From positions 1 through 49,747 of the forward strand of contig JBILGU010000019.1 of NCBI GenBank assembly GCA_044350805.1: 49,747 nt of DNA, written 5' to 3'. Origin of the DNA: UBA6136 sp044350805. GTDB lineage: Bacteria > Pseudomonadota > Gammaproteobacteria > Methylococcales > Methylococcaceae. Numbering within the stretch: the stretch's first letter is position 1; the number at the start of each line of letters is the position of its first letter. A program made the position numbers and the translations under genes. The notes below the pieces were generated by a model, which was given only the letters and a program-made list of their open reading frames with translations, was not told the origin of the DNA and ran no database searches. Below are positions 17,011-25,074 of this stretch, in pieces.

Positions 17011-17478
17011 TCAGTGACTGCAGCCAACCGGCTCCACGCTAGTCCCGCCAAGTACCGTCACACTCTTGTTCGAAGGGTCACCGCCCATGACTGTCAGACC
17101 ATTACTTGCTGCGGCAAGGTGTGCCTTGCAATGGGCCTTGATGGTGAGGCTGCCCATGACGTTGACGTTGGAGTTAAAGCAATACCAGCCGTTGGGATTG
17201 AGGAGCTGCAGCGTCGATCCGCCCATGAGGTTGACGCCCGTGTCGATCAGGACAAGATCTGGACCTTTGGTTACCGCTGTGTCATCGGTGCTCTGTCCGA
17301 TACCGAAGACCTTGACCGACGAGGAGAGCACCCGATACTTCGGTTTGCTGCCAAAGGGATGTTCACCCCAGCCCTTAAGGCAATTGCTGATGGCACCATC
17401 ATAGGTATCGGCCATCGCCGGGGAGTGGATGCTGGCCAGGAGTAAAACAGCCAGCAGGGAGCGTAAGGAGGTATGCAT
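17011..17478 (-). CDS. Secreted protein with short beta-strand repeats, unknown function
   Basis: A 155-residue protein with a clear signal peptide (1-23, ending AMA-DT). I do not recognise a named family. The mature part carries a short repeated motif of alternating hydrophobic residues ending in (M/L/F)-G: VKVFG at 55-59, VNLMG at 82-86, VNVMG at 105-109, LTVMG at 128-132 and VTVLG at 140-144, with spacings of 27, 23, 23 and 12. Such periodicity suggests a beta-helix or stacked beta-sheet. Four Cys residues (C33, C100, C117, C153) could form two disulfides in the periplasm. It stands alone between the porin and rluA, converging on the porin gene. A GAGA sequence upstream is a modest ribosome binding site. 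Confidence 0.65.
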   Translation of the reverse strand: MHTSLRSLLAVLLLASIHSPAMADTYDGAISNCLKGWGEHPFGSKPKYRVLSSSVKVFGIGQSTDDTAVTKGPDLVLIDTGVNLMGGSTLQLLNPNGWYCFNSNVNVMGSLTIKAHCKAHLAAASNGLTVMGGDPSNKSVTVLGGTSVEPVGCSH

Positions 17479-17597
17479 GGGATAAATCTCGAAAGGGGAT
17501 GAGCTGATCCTATTTGGTCCATGTCATGGTTACCGGGTCTTCCTGACCCTTTGATGTGATGATTCTACCGACAATCTGCCAACTTGAAGATTGGCGT

Positions 17598-18218
17598 TCA
17601 GAAGGGTGCCTGGGTCTCCAGTGATTGCCATTCCCCCCCGATCGGATGCCGAAAGCGCAGATATTCTGCGTGGAGCATAAGGCGGTCGTCATCGGCAACG
17701 CCATAGATGGGATCCCCTAGGAGTGGATGACCGATGCCGTGGAGATGCGCGCGTAACTGATGGGAGCGCCCGGTGATGGGGATCAGGCAAAGCCGGCTGT
17801 GGGTCTTTTCGGCAGACAGTCGTTTCCAGTGTGTCACTGCCATTCGACCCTCGGGATGGGCGGCATAGCGGGGTGGGTTCGTATCCACTCGGGCCAGGGG
17901 ACAGACGATCGTGCCCGATGTCCCTGCAATCCGGCCTGAACAAAGACCCACGTATTTCTTTTCAACCGTGCGGCCAGCAAAGGCCTGGCTCATCGCACGA
18001 TGGATGTCAGGCGTCAATGCCAGCATCAGGAGGCCGGAGGTGTCCCGATCCAGGCGGTGAACGAGTTCTGCCCAGGGAAAGGCCGTCCTGACGCGCGTTA
18101 AAACGGAATCCTGAAGTTCAGGCCCCCGTCCTGGCTGACTGAGAAGGCCTGAAGGCTTGTCGATTAGCAACAGACCGTCCTTCTCGAAGATCACCTTCAA
18201 TTCGCCCTTCAGTGACAT
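17598..18218 (-). CDS. rluA: Dual-specificity RNA pseudouridine synthase RluA
   Basis: RluA makes pseudouridine at 23S rRNA U746 and tRNA position 32 in E. coli. The 206-residue product has the compact RluA form without an S4 domain. Family blocks are LLLIDKPSGLLSQPGRG, the catalytic HRLDRDTSGLLMLA (the Asp after RL is the nucleophile), KKYVGL, PITGRSHQLRAHLHGIGHPLLGDPIYG and LMLHAEYLRFRHP. ATG at 18218 is preferred over 18227, because GAGAGG lies 9 bases before it and immediately abuts the other. It is divergent from the K+ channel gene. Confidence 0.92.
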   Translation of the reverse strand: MSLKGELKVIFEKDGLLLIDKPSGLLSQPGRGPELQDSVLTRVRTAFPWAELVHRLDRDTSGLLMLALTPDIHRAMSQAFAGRTVEKKYVGLCSGRIAGTSGTIVCPLARVDTNPPRYAAHPEGRMAVTHWKRLSAEKTHSRLCLIPITGRSHQLRAHLHGIGHPLLGDPIYGVADDDRLMLHAEYLRFRHPIGGEWQSLETQAPF

Positions 18219-18307
18219 TAATAGCATCCTCTCAGGATCTGGGTCCCGCGGGTATTAGCATGTAAAATCATGGCTTCAAGAACCTACCATCGAAGGAGTT
18301 TTTGCCA

Positions 18308-18784
18308 GTGAATGCCATTCAAGAAGCTTTATCCTGGCTTGGGATTGTCGGGCGAGATGCGCTTCGCCGCAAGACCGTTCGATCCTTGTTGATCGTGATC
18401 GGTGTCGTGGTGACGGGGAGCGGTTTTATTCTGGCGCTTGTGGACCCCGCTATTCATTCTCCCTTGGCCGGGATCTGGTATTCGCTGGTCACTCTTGCCC
18501 ATGTCGGGTACGGTGACATTGTGGCGACCTCTTTTATCGGCCGCGTGATTTCAGCCTTTCTGATCCTTTTTGGCATCGGGCTTTTTGCCCTGTCTGCCGG
18601 CATCTTTGCCTCCATCCTGGTGGTCCATGATCTTCGGGGTGAGCCCCATGAAGAAGGCCTGTTGGAGGAGGATCACGAGACCGCTGAACGGAAAATCCTC
18701 CTGGAACTCAAGGCCCTCAACCAGAAGATTCAAGCGTTGGAATCAAAGCTCGCCACTCCGGCGCGTCGACCTTCCAGCAAGTAA
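18308..18784 (+). CDS. Two-helix potassium channel subunit with atypical filter flank
   Basis: A 158-residue ion channel subunit. A first membrane helix (about 25-46), a pore loop with VGYGD at 66-70 and a second helix (about 78-106) match the Ion_trans_2 (KcsA-like) fold. The acidic C-terminus includes a probable coiled coil (AERKILLELKALNQKIQALESKL) that could tetramerise. The residue just before VGYG is His (H65) and the one before that is Ala, where K+ channels usually have Thr-Thr; Thr normally forms the innermost ion site. GTG at 18308 is the likely start: AAGGAG lies 9 bases upstream, whereas the in-frame TTG at 18302 is too close. Its stop abuts the stop of the convergent lipoprotein gene with no spacer. 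Confidence 0.85.
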   Translation: MNAIQEALSWLGIVGRDALRRKTVRSLLIVIGVVVTGSGFILALVDPAIHSPLAGIWYSLVTLAHVGYGDIVATSFIGRVISAFLILFGIGLFALSAGIFASILVVHDLRGEPHEEGLLEEDHETAERKILLELKALNQKIQALESKLATPARRPSSK

Positions 18785-19366
18785 TCAATGAGGTGGCAGG
18801 GGAATATTACCCTGAGCATGGGTTACGGGCTGGTTGCCCGCCGGAATCGATGTTTGTGGATTGGACGGGGGTAAAGGAAGCCCACCTGTCGTTGGCTGGG
18901 CTGACTCGGTTCGCGCGTTTTCGGCTGATGGACGAGCAATAACACCGTCAACCGGGACCTGATGGCCGTGCCCATACATGCACTGGATATAGGCATAGTC
19001 GTAGCGCTGCTGTGCGATGTAGCCCGCTTGATAGCCCATTCCTGTGCCGATCGCACTCCCGCCGATGAGGCCGGCACCCGCTCCGACTGAAGCACCGTAG
19101 CCGCCATCGATTGCAGCGCCAGAGGCAGCGCCTACGGCCGTTCCAACAGCTGCTGCGCCAATACCCGTTTGAGCCGCACTGGCTTGTGGCGATGTGCCAC
19201 CCAGTTGTGCGAGGGCGTATTGACGGCAGTAGCCATCATCCCGCGTGAAGGTCGCGAAATTTTGATGGGCGCCCGGAAGCACCAGGACACTGGGTCCGGT
19301 GGGGACACTACTGCACCCCTGGAAAAGGAAAGGTATCGTCAAAAGAAAGAACGTCCCGGCCTTCAT
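18785..19366 (-). CDS. Glycine-zipper lipoprotein
   Basis: A 193-residue lipoprotein: signal with lipobox LFQGC (Cys 18), then DDGYCRQYALAQLGG. A glycine-zipper stretch of small residues follows (about 67-111, repeated GxxxG such as GAAAVGTAVGAASG and GASVGAGAGLIGG), then RYDYAYIQCMYGHGHQVP. That last block recurs in YMGG-like glycine-zipper proteins. The tail is Pro-rich and ends LPPH. Glycine zippers insert into or pack against membranes. Its start overlaps the stop of the Gly/Tyr-rich gene by 4 bases (ATGA), so the two are translationally coupled. The function is not known. Confidence 0.8.
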   Translation of the reverse strand: MKAGTFFLLTIPFLFQGCSSVPTGPSVLVLPGAHQNFATFTRDDGYCRQYALAQLGGTSPQASAAQTGIGAAAVGTAVGAASGAAIDGGYGASVGAGAGLIGGSAIGTGMGYQAGYIAQQRYDYAYIQCMYGHGHQVPVDGVIARPSAENARTESAQPTTGGLPLPPSNPQTSIPAGNQPVTHAQGNIPLPPH

Positions 19367-20118
19367 GGTTTTTTGCTGTGAGTTGTTGTGGGTGCGACCC
19401 TATCCCACGCCTTGTCGCAGTGGCGAACATAGGGGTAATAACCCTCGGGGGCATGACATAAGTACCAGGCATCTTCCGTTTGACCTTCCGGGATCTGCGG
19501 TATTTCGGTCCATCCGGAGGGACATAGCTTGACCGTCGGGTAATAGCCATTGCTTTGAGGACAAAAATGCCAAACCTTGGGGTATTGCCGGGTAGGTGTT
19601 TCCGGAGGATTGTTACTCTCCTGGGCGCCTGCGAGTGAGGGGTCTGAATAATACGTAGCAGGGGAGGACGACTGCATCTGCGGATAGCCATAAGCCCCAC
19701 CATATCCATACCAAGGATATCCCATGCCGTAACCATATTCGATCGGCGGATACCCATATCCGTAGCCTAGGCCATATCCGTAATAAGGCCACCCCCAGTA
19801 ACCACCCCAATAACCCCCACCCCAATAGCCGCCGCGCCAGCCATAGCCGCCCCAGTAGCCGTGACGCCCCCATCCTGGATAACCGCGATAGCCTCCACCA
19901 TGACCGCCACCCCAGCCCCCCCCATGACCATGGCTACCATGACCCCCGCCCCAGCCTCCCGCATGTCCTTGGCCGCCATGGCCGCCACCCCAACCGCCGC
20001 CACCACCAGCATGGCCTCCGCCAGATCCGCCGTGCCCACCCCGCGCATGGGTATCTGCCGAAAACAGTGCAAGGGAGAAAATCAAAGTACCGACTGCAAG
20101 GCTAGATAAAGTTTTCAT
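19363..20118 (-). CDS. Gly/Tyr-rich secreted protein with duplicated W-C-GYYP-C-W module
   Basis: A 251-residue secreted protein. A signal peptide (1-25, ending THA) is followed by about 50 residues of Gly/His-rich repeats, then a Gly/Tyr/Trp-rich region (about 77-145) and a linker. The C-terminal part holds two copies of one module: W183, C186, GYYP 191-194, C199, W203 and W218, C221, GYYP 226-229, C234, W238, that is W-x2-C-x4-GYYP-x4-C-x3-W in both. The four Cys residues are the only ones in the mature protein and probably form two disulfides. The start at 20118 gives a standard signal; upstream in-frame ATGs do not. The gene follows a BFD-like [2Fe-2S] gene and overlaps the glycine-zipper gene. 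I know no assigned function. Confidence 0.78.
   Translation of the reverse strand: MKTLSSLAVGTLIFSLALFSADTHARGGHGGSGGGHAGGGGGWGGGHGGQGHAGGWGGGHGSHGHGGGWGGGHGGGYRGYPGWGRHGYWGGYGWRGGYWGGGYWGGYWGWPYYGYGLGYGYGYPPIEYGYGMGYPWYGYGGAYGYPQMQSSSPATYYSDPSLAGAQESNNPPETPTRQYPKVWHFCPQSNGYYPTVKLCPSGWTEIPQIPEGQTEDAWYLCHAPEGYYPYVRHCDKAWDRVAPTTTHSKKP
19750..20050 (-). repeat. Low-complexity Gly codon repeats inside the Gly/Tyr-rich gene
   Basis: The DNA is a degenerate tandem array of GGT/GGC codons interspersed with CAT, TGG, TAT and TAC codons. Recurrent units encode GGGHGG, AGGWGGGHG and GYWGG. Such arrays expand and contract easily, so length may vary between strains. Reading on the plus strand gives spurious Pro/Thr/Ala-rich frames. 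Confidence 0.7.
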
Positions 20119-20176
20119 CAAATATCTCGCGAGAAACACGGTCTTTTGAAGAGGAGAGTGGATCCAGTCCACGACA

Positions 20177-20395
20177 TCACGAGGAAGAAGATTTGTCTTG
20201 GGTCAAAAGCTCCGCCGCGCGAAAGCCCTCGATGAGCTCTTCAACATCACTTTCGCAACCAGCGCAGCCTGAGCAGACCCCCGTGGCATCCGAGAGGGCT
20301 TCCAGGGTCTTCAGTCCATCGCAGAATCGTTGTCTGAGTTTAGATAATTTCGTTCCGCTACACGGGCAAACGATGTCATCGTCCTTAAAGTCCAT
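20177..20395 (-). CDS. BFD-like [2Fe-2S] protein
   Basis: A 72-residue protein with the Cys pattern of the bacterioferritin-associated ferredoxin (Fer2_BFD) domain: CPC (C10, C12) near the N-terminus, then GVCSGCAGCESDVEELI, whose CAGC supplies the second CxxC pair. BFD domains bind one [2Fe-2S] cluster and can donate electrons, for example to release iron from bacterioferritin; many serve as modules of reductases. An additional Cys pair (C24, C41) is unusual. No bacterioferritin gene is in the window. It sits 58 bases upstream of the Gly/Tyr-rich gene on the same strand and 44 bases after the DUF748 gene. The assignment rests on spacing and motif. Confidence 0.75.
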   Translation of the reverse strand: MDFKDDDIVCPCSGTKLSKLRQRFCDGLKTLEALSDATGVCSGCAGCESDVEELIEGFRAAELLTQDKSSSS

Positions 20396-20439
20396 GGATT
20401 CTTAGCAAAAGTTGAGCGTTATCTGAATGAGCATTGGAT

Positions 20440-23400
20440 TCAATCACTGAAATATTCCACCCGGATTGGAATGGGGTTTTTTTCACTTTGGAATTCGGCC
20501 TGTCTCAGGTAAATCGATCCATCATCGATATCGTATTCGCGTACCAGGCGATTCCGAATCGCGTCCGCACGATCTTCCGCAAGATCCAGAAGGAGGTCTG
20601 GGCTGGTTTGCCATGCTTCAAGTGCTTGACTCCATGCGACATCAAACATGCTGGGGTCTGGCTCGTCTTCGGCTCCTTCAACCGGCAAGGCGTTCATTTT
20701 GTCGGGATGATGCTCCTTGAAGTATCTTTTGAACTGGTGCTTCATGTCTTTCTCTGTCAGATGAATCTCATCTCTTGAGATCACCGGTTTCCCGGCAAGG
20801 CGCAGATCATGGACATAGGCCTCCTTGAGTTCGAGACGCAAGGCTTCATCTGCAAGGGCCAGGCCATCCGTTTTCGGATTGGCGTTAGGTGTGATTTCAA
20901 TGACTCCGCCTTCCTGTGCCTTAAAGAGATTAATGATTCTGGATAATTGATTCATCATCGCTGGATTCACTGCTCTTTCGCCTGCTGAAAACGCGATCGT
21001 CTGCTCCTCATGGGCCGTTGGAATCAGGTCCTGAACGAGTGTTGCCGGTGTTGAAAAGAGCTTTTCAAAGAACTGGACCAGAGCCTCGGCATAGAGGGTG
21101 CTGAGTTCATAGCTCGGGTTTTCAAGATCCCCATAAATCGGAAGATCGATATCGAGGTTCCCGCGATTGTCCTTGAGCATCCAGAGGGCTAAATCGACAA
21201 GGCCATGATGGGCTTCTTCAATTTTTTCTCCCAGTGTCAGCCGGTCGATAACCGCCCGATTTTCAATTTGGATGACAGATTGATCAATCTGATAATGCAA
21301 GTCGAGGTTCAGTTTCCCCCGAGTGACTCGATAACCTGAGAAGCGACCGGCATACTGGGGGAAACTGGTGAGATTGAGCCCTGTGAAATCCAGAAGAAGG
21401 TTCGTGTGATCCTGATAATCCATGGGTTCGAGTTCACCCGAGAGTCGAACCGGTGAATTGCGGTTGATTTTGCCCGATAGGCTGATTTCGGCTTTTGCAT
21501 CTTGTCGAGAGGAAAGTCCCCTCAGGGTGCCTCCCAACTCCCGCACCGAAGTTGACAATTGTGGCTTAAATCCAAGATCACTGTAATCAACCCGGCTTCG
21601 GTAAAAGCGGACCAGTCCGATGGCGGCATGGGGGGGCTCCTGGGCAGGGGACGGATCAAAATGCATGGCCCTGATTTCCGATGGGACACTGGCTGCATCC
21701 TGAGTCCTGAAAAGATCCGCGAGATTGAGGTGATGATCTGCCTTTAGAATCAGGTGTAAATAGGCCTCCTCGAAATCCATGACCCGGGTGTAGAAGCGTT
21801 TCGGGTGAGTGCTGATCGCAACATCATCAAACGTGAGTTTTTTAACGAAGATGATATTGCGGCCCGTGACCGGGTCTCGGGTCTCAAATTCATCGATGTG
21901 GCCATCGCCCTCAAATTCGACATGATGATGGTCCCCTGGAATGATCCGAAGCTCTCCCATTAAATTGGCATATCCCCGCTTGAGTGAGAGGCGACTGATT
22001 GATTGCCAGTAGGGTGCAAGCAATGGCAGTCGAAAATTTTGAAGATCAATCCGAAAAACGCCACTCAGGGGGTTGCGTTCCAATCGTCCTTTAACTGCCA
22101 CACTGCCCCGGGATCCGATGCGGGCATTCGCTTCGATGTCCGTGTCGTCTCTGGCCTGATTATCGAGATCATCCGCGGAGAGAGTGAGTTCCTTGAGTGT
22201 GAACTGGGTTGCAGGCGTCGTACCCAGATCTTTGATCTGCGCTCGTGAGTGAGTCAGCGCGATGGCGCCTATTTCATAGGTCCAGTGTTTGTTTTGATTT
22301 CTGGGATCACTTTGGGCGCCGGGTTTTCCGACCCCTGCGGTTAGCCCTTGGATCTCGAACTGATTATCGGGATGAATCAACCATCCCATGTCTGCATGAT
22401 CGACGTGCACCGCCTCTGCGCTCCAGTGGGATTGAAGTGCATCACTTTGATAGTGATGCAAACTGATTTCACTGAGCTTCAAGGGGGAAGGGCTTCCGGG
22501 TTCGTTTGATGCGACTTCACCCTTTTTGCCGATCAGTCGAACGATGGCGAGCTGCTTTTTCAGGGTATCAAACCGGGATTCTTCAGCATCGAGGCTTTGC
22601 ATGGTGACAGAATCCATCTTTGCGTCAGTGACATGGGTGTGATGCACCTGGATTTCATGCTTGATGCGATCCCACACGATGCCTTCGATGATGCCGCCAT
22701 GGGTTCTAAAGGATTGGGTATGACCTTCTCCAAAGGCCAGTTCATCCACCGAGAACTGATCATTGGCCAATCTCAGGTGAATTCCGTTGCCCTTGATGTC
22801 ACGAAAGGTGCCAAAGACCCCAGACAGTTCATCGCTTTTGCCCCATTCGGCATCTAGCCTTCGTTCATGGGGATCGAAACTGACACTTTCGATATGAATC
22901 AGGGGAGAGTTGATACGCGCGCCTTTAATGCCGTGGATGATCAGCGAGTCCAGATGGAAACGATCATCAGGACCCCGAGGGTGTAGTCCTTTCAGTATCA
23001 GTTCCGAGATCTGTGTCTCGACATAGGTCAGCTCCGTCAAAAGTATCGGCTCGATGTCATGCCCCCTGGCTGTCAGCTCACTGTCATAGGCGGGCGCGAT
23101 TAGCCGCTTGAGATGGGCCCTGGGGGTTGAAAGATCTTGGATTTCGATGCCTTCGGCACGATAGTGATGTGCACCGGGATCGACTGAAAGATGACGGACG
23201 CTCAGTAAGGCGATCGTGTACTCGATGGGAGTCTCTGTTCGGTGAAGGAGCTGAATCCCGGACGCCTTGAAGCTTTCGAGCGTCATCTGGCGGGGGGCTA
23301 AGCCTTCCGATGGCATTTCAAGCTTGAGGTGACCTGAAATCTCGCCGGAGAGGGGCTGCCAGAGCAGGTCTGCCGGAACAAGATCCTTCCAGGTGGCTAA

Positions 23401-24045
23401 CTGGGCTGACTGAAGATCCAGTCCCAGCTGCAGGGGTGCGCTGGCCTCGTCGCGATGGATCGCAAGGGCATAGTGTTCTAGTGAAGCGTGAGTCCACTCG
23501 AGGTTAAGTGCCACCTGACCCGTCGATGGACCTCTTTCAAATTCGCCCCGGAGGTTGTTGAGTTCGGCGATCCGATCACCTGTTTCATTGCCATGGAAAA
23601 CCTCCACATGGCCATCCACAAAAGAAACCTTTCGTGGAAGCGCAAACGCATTTGAATGGGTATTTTCAGGGGGCAAAGGAAGCGTCCCCAAACGATATAG
23701 GCCGTCATCGCCCCTTTGCAGGCGCATGCGAGGAGCGATCAATTCGATGCGATAACGGGGGGACCATACGGGGGCGTCATTTTGGCCCTCATAATGAACT
23801 TTTACCGTAGCCGCTGACAGCACAGGTCCCCGTGTATCCTCAAGATGGATGTGATGCAGAATCAGGGCATGGTGCACCGGGTCAATGTGCCAGTCCTCAA
23901 TCTGAGCCGTGACGCCCAGAAGGTGTTCGATTTTGGTGAGCGCATAGGATTGGGCTGCGTCCGAAAAGCGGGGTCCTGCCATCAGGGTTGCGACCAGTCC
24001 GATGAGGAGCAGGCCCGCTATTTTCCACACCGGAAGAATCTTCAC
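20440..24045 (-). CDS. AsmA-like giant envelope protein, DUF748 family
   Basis: A 1201-residue protein with one N-terminal membrane anchor (about 7-25) and a very long periplasmic region of repeated beta-strands. The opening YALTKIEHLLGVTAQIEDWHIDP and the C-terminal block NRNSPVRLSGELEPMDYQDHTNLLLDFTGLNLTSFPQYAGRFSGYRVTRGKLNLDLHYQI, then NRGNLDIDLPIYGDLENPSYEL, are typical of DUF748. The last 170 residues include LAEDRADAIRNRLVREY, an OmpA-like closing segment seen in this family. AsmA-superfamily proteins are thought to bridge inner and outer membranes and move phospholipids. Its start overlaps the Rieske gene stop by 4 bases (ATGA). It is the last gene of a co-directional run starting at mdtA. 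Confidence 0.85.
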   Translation of the reverse strand: MKILPVWKIAGLLLIGLVATLMAGPRFSDAAQSYALTKIEHLLGVTAQIEDWHIDPVHHALILHHIHLEDTRGPVLSAATVKVHYEGQNDAPVWSPRYRIELIAPRMRLQRGDDGLYRLGTLPLPPENTHSNAFALPRKVSFVDGHVEVFHGNETGDRIAELNNLRGEFERGPSTGQVALNLEWTHASLEHYALAIHRDEASAPLQLGLDLQSAQLATWKDLVPADLLWQPLSGEISGHLKLEMPSEGLAPRQMTLESFKASGIQLLHRTETPIEYTIALLSVRHLSVDPGAHHYRAEGIEIQDLSTPRAHLKRLIAPAYDSELTARGHDIEPILLTELTYVETQISELILKGLHPRGPDDRFHLDSLIIHGIKGARINSPLIHIESVSFDPHERRLDAEWGKSDELSGVFGTFRDIKGNGIHLRLANDQFSVDELAFGEGHTQSFRTHGGIIEGIVWDRIKHEIQVHHTHVTDAKMDSVTMQSLDAEESRFDTLKKQLAIVRLIGKKGEVASNEPGSPSPLKLSEISLHHYQSDALQSHWSAEAVHVDHADMGWLIHPDNQFEIQGLTAGVGKPGAQSDPRNQNKHWTYEIGAIALTHSRAQIKDLGTTPATQFTLKELTLSADDLDNQARDDTDIEANARIGSRGSVAVKGRLERNPLSGVFRIDLQNFRLPLLAPYWQSISRLSLKRGYANLMGELRIIPGDHHHVEFEGDGHIDEFETRDPVTGRNIIFVKKLTFDDVAISTHPKRFYTRVMDFEEAYLHLILKADHHLNLADLFRTQDAASVPSEIRAMHFDPSPAQEPPHAAIGLVRFYRSRVDYSDLGFKPQLSTSVRELGGTLRGLSSRQDAKAEISLSGKINRNSPVRLSGELEPMDYQDHTNLLLDFTGLNLTSFPQYAGRFSGYRVTRGKLNLDLHYQIDQSVIQIENRAVIDRLTLGEKIEEAHHGLVDLALWMLKDNRGNLDIDLPIYGDLENPSYELSTLYAEALVQFFEKLFSTPATLVQDLIPTAHEEQTIAFSAGERAVNPAMMNQLSRIINLFKAQEGGVIEITPNANPKTDGLALADEALRLELKEAYVHDLRLAGKPVISRDEIHLTEKDMKHQFKRYFKEHHPDKMNALPVEGAEDEPDPSMFDVAWSQALEAWQTSPDLLLDLAEDRADAIRNRLVREYDIDDGSIYLRQAEFQSEKNPIPIRVEYFSD

Positions 24046-25037
24046 GAATCCGTTCCTTCCAATGAGCGCTCAAGTCGCCGTCGCCAGATTTTTCTAAATT
24101 GAATGATGGCGCGATCCGCCCCGATCAGTATGTCCCGATGGGCATCTAGACTGCATTCGGGTCTGATCTTGCTGACCACGCGCTCATCTTCTTGGAGGAT
24201 CCACCGATTACTGACTCCCAACAGCCGACTGTAAATCGATCCTATGAGGGGTATCCGTATCGTGTGACAGGCCCGGATATAAAAACGCGTTCGATTCTTG
24301 CGGACCGGAACAAATGCAACGAGCAGCCGAAGTCCTGAGTGAATTCGGAGTAGCCAGAGTCCGGGAAAACGAAATTCGAGGCTGGCGGGTTGATTTTTTG
24401 AGAGCGCTTCCAGCATCTCAAGCGTTCGGGGAGGCTGGCCATCATCCTTTCGATTGGTCACCCAGACCCGGATGGCCGTCGAATCAGACTCGACATACGG
24501 CCCCTCTACCAGGGTTCGGCCACCTGCGCCGATGGTTTTGCGATGAACAAAAGGAAGATGCGCGACATCCAGTTGATTTTCGATCGCCCGGGTCACATGG
24601 ACATCCCAATCACGGGCTATATCGCGCCAACGCCAGGTGTCATCGATTTCCGTGAAGTGGGGAATCGTGCACTCGTTGGGATCTCCATCTCCCCACCAAC
24701 CCCAGATCCAGCCTTGAATGTCTCTGAGTGGAATCGTCTTCAGCTTCAGTTTGGGTGAAATCTTGCCATGGGTTCCGAGCGCAGGAACCAGCGTGCAATG
24801 GCCCTTTGAGTTAAAACGAAATCCGTGAAATGGACATTGAATCTCCCCTTGATGCATCGTTCCATCGGCAAGCGAGGCCCCCATGTGTGGGCATCGGTCC
24901 TCGGCCATGAAGAGGGAACCATCGGGCAGTCGGCAGACCATCCAGAAATCACCTAAACGCTCGAATCGCTTGGGTTGGCGTGTGATTTCTCGGGACAGAA
25001 AGAGGGGAAACCAGAGGTTCCGGGGAAGATCACACAT
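24042..25037 (-). CDS. Rieske non-heme iron oxygenase, alpha subunit type
   Basis: A 331-residue oxygenase. The Rieske [2Fe-2S] ligands are C49, H51, C68 and H71 (CPHMGASLADG and CPFHGFRF). The mononuclear iron site follows in ENQLDVAHLPFVH (bridging D157, H160, H165); a C-terminal acidic ligand is expected but was not pinned down. These enzymes hydroxylate or demethylate substrates with O2, using electrons from a ferredoxin/reductase. The C-terminal 50 residues are basic and contain an amphipathic or membrane-near segment. No reductase lies beside it. It is 37 bases after mdtC and overlaps the DUF748 gene, so it probably shares their transcript. The substrate is unknown; context suggests an exported or envelope molecule. 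Confidence 0.88.
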   Translation of the reverse strand: MCDLPRNLWFPLFLSREITRQPKRFERLGDFWMVCRLPDGSLFMAEDRCPHMGASLADGTMHQGEIQCPFHGFRFNSKGHCTLVPALGTHGKISPKLKLKTIPLRDIQGWIWGWWGDGDPNECTIPHFTEIDDTWRWRDIARDWDVHVTRAIENQLDVAHLPFVHRKTIGAGGRTLVEGPYVESDSTAIRVWVTNRKDDGQPPRTLEMLEALSKNQPASLEFRFPGLWLLRIHSGLRLLVAFVPVRKNRTRFYIRACHTIRIPLIGSIYSRLLGVSNRWILQEDERVVSKIRPECSLDAHRDILIGADRAIIQFRKIWRRRLERSLEGTDS

Positions 25038-25074
25038 GGTTCTTGGAAACGTGCCGTAGGGGATCTGGTGGGAC

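Noticed and set aside
19750..20050. Gly-codon array considered as a CRISPR or minisatellite
   Set aside because: Units are irregular, in frame with a secreted Gly-rich protein, and there are no spacers or cas genes.
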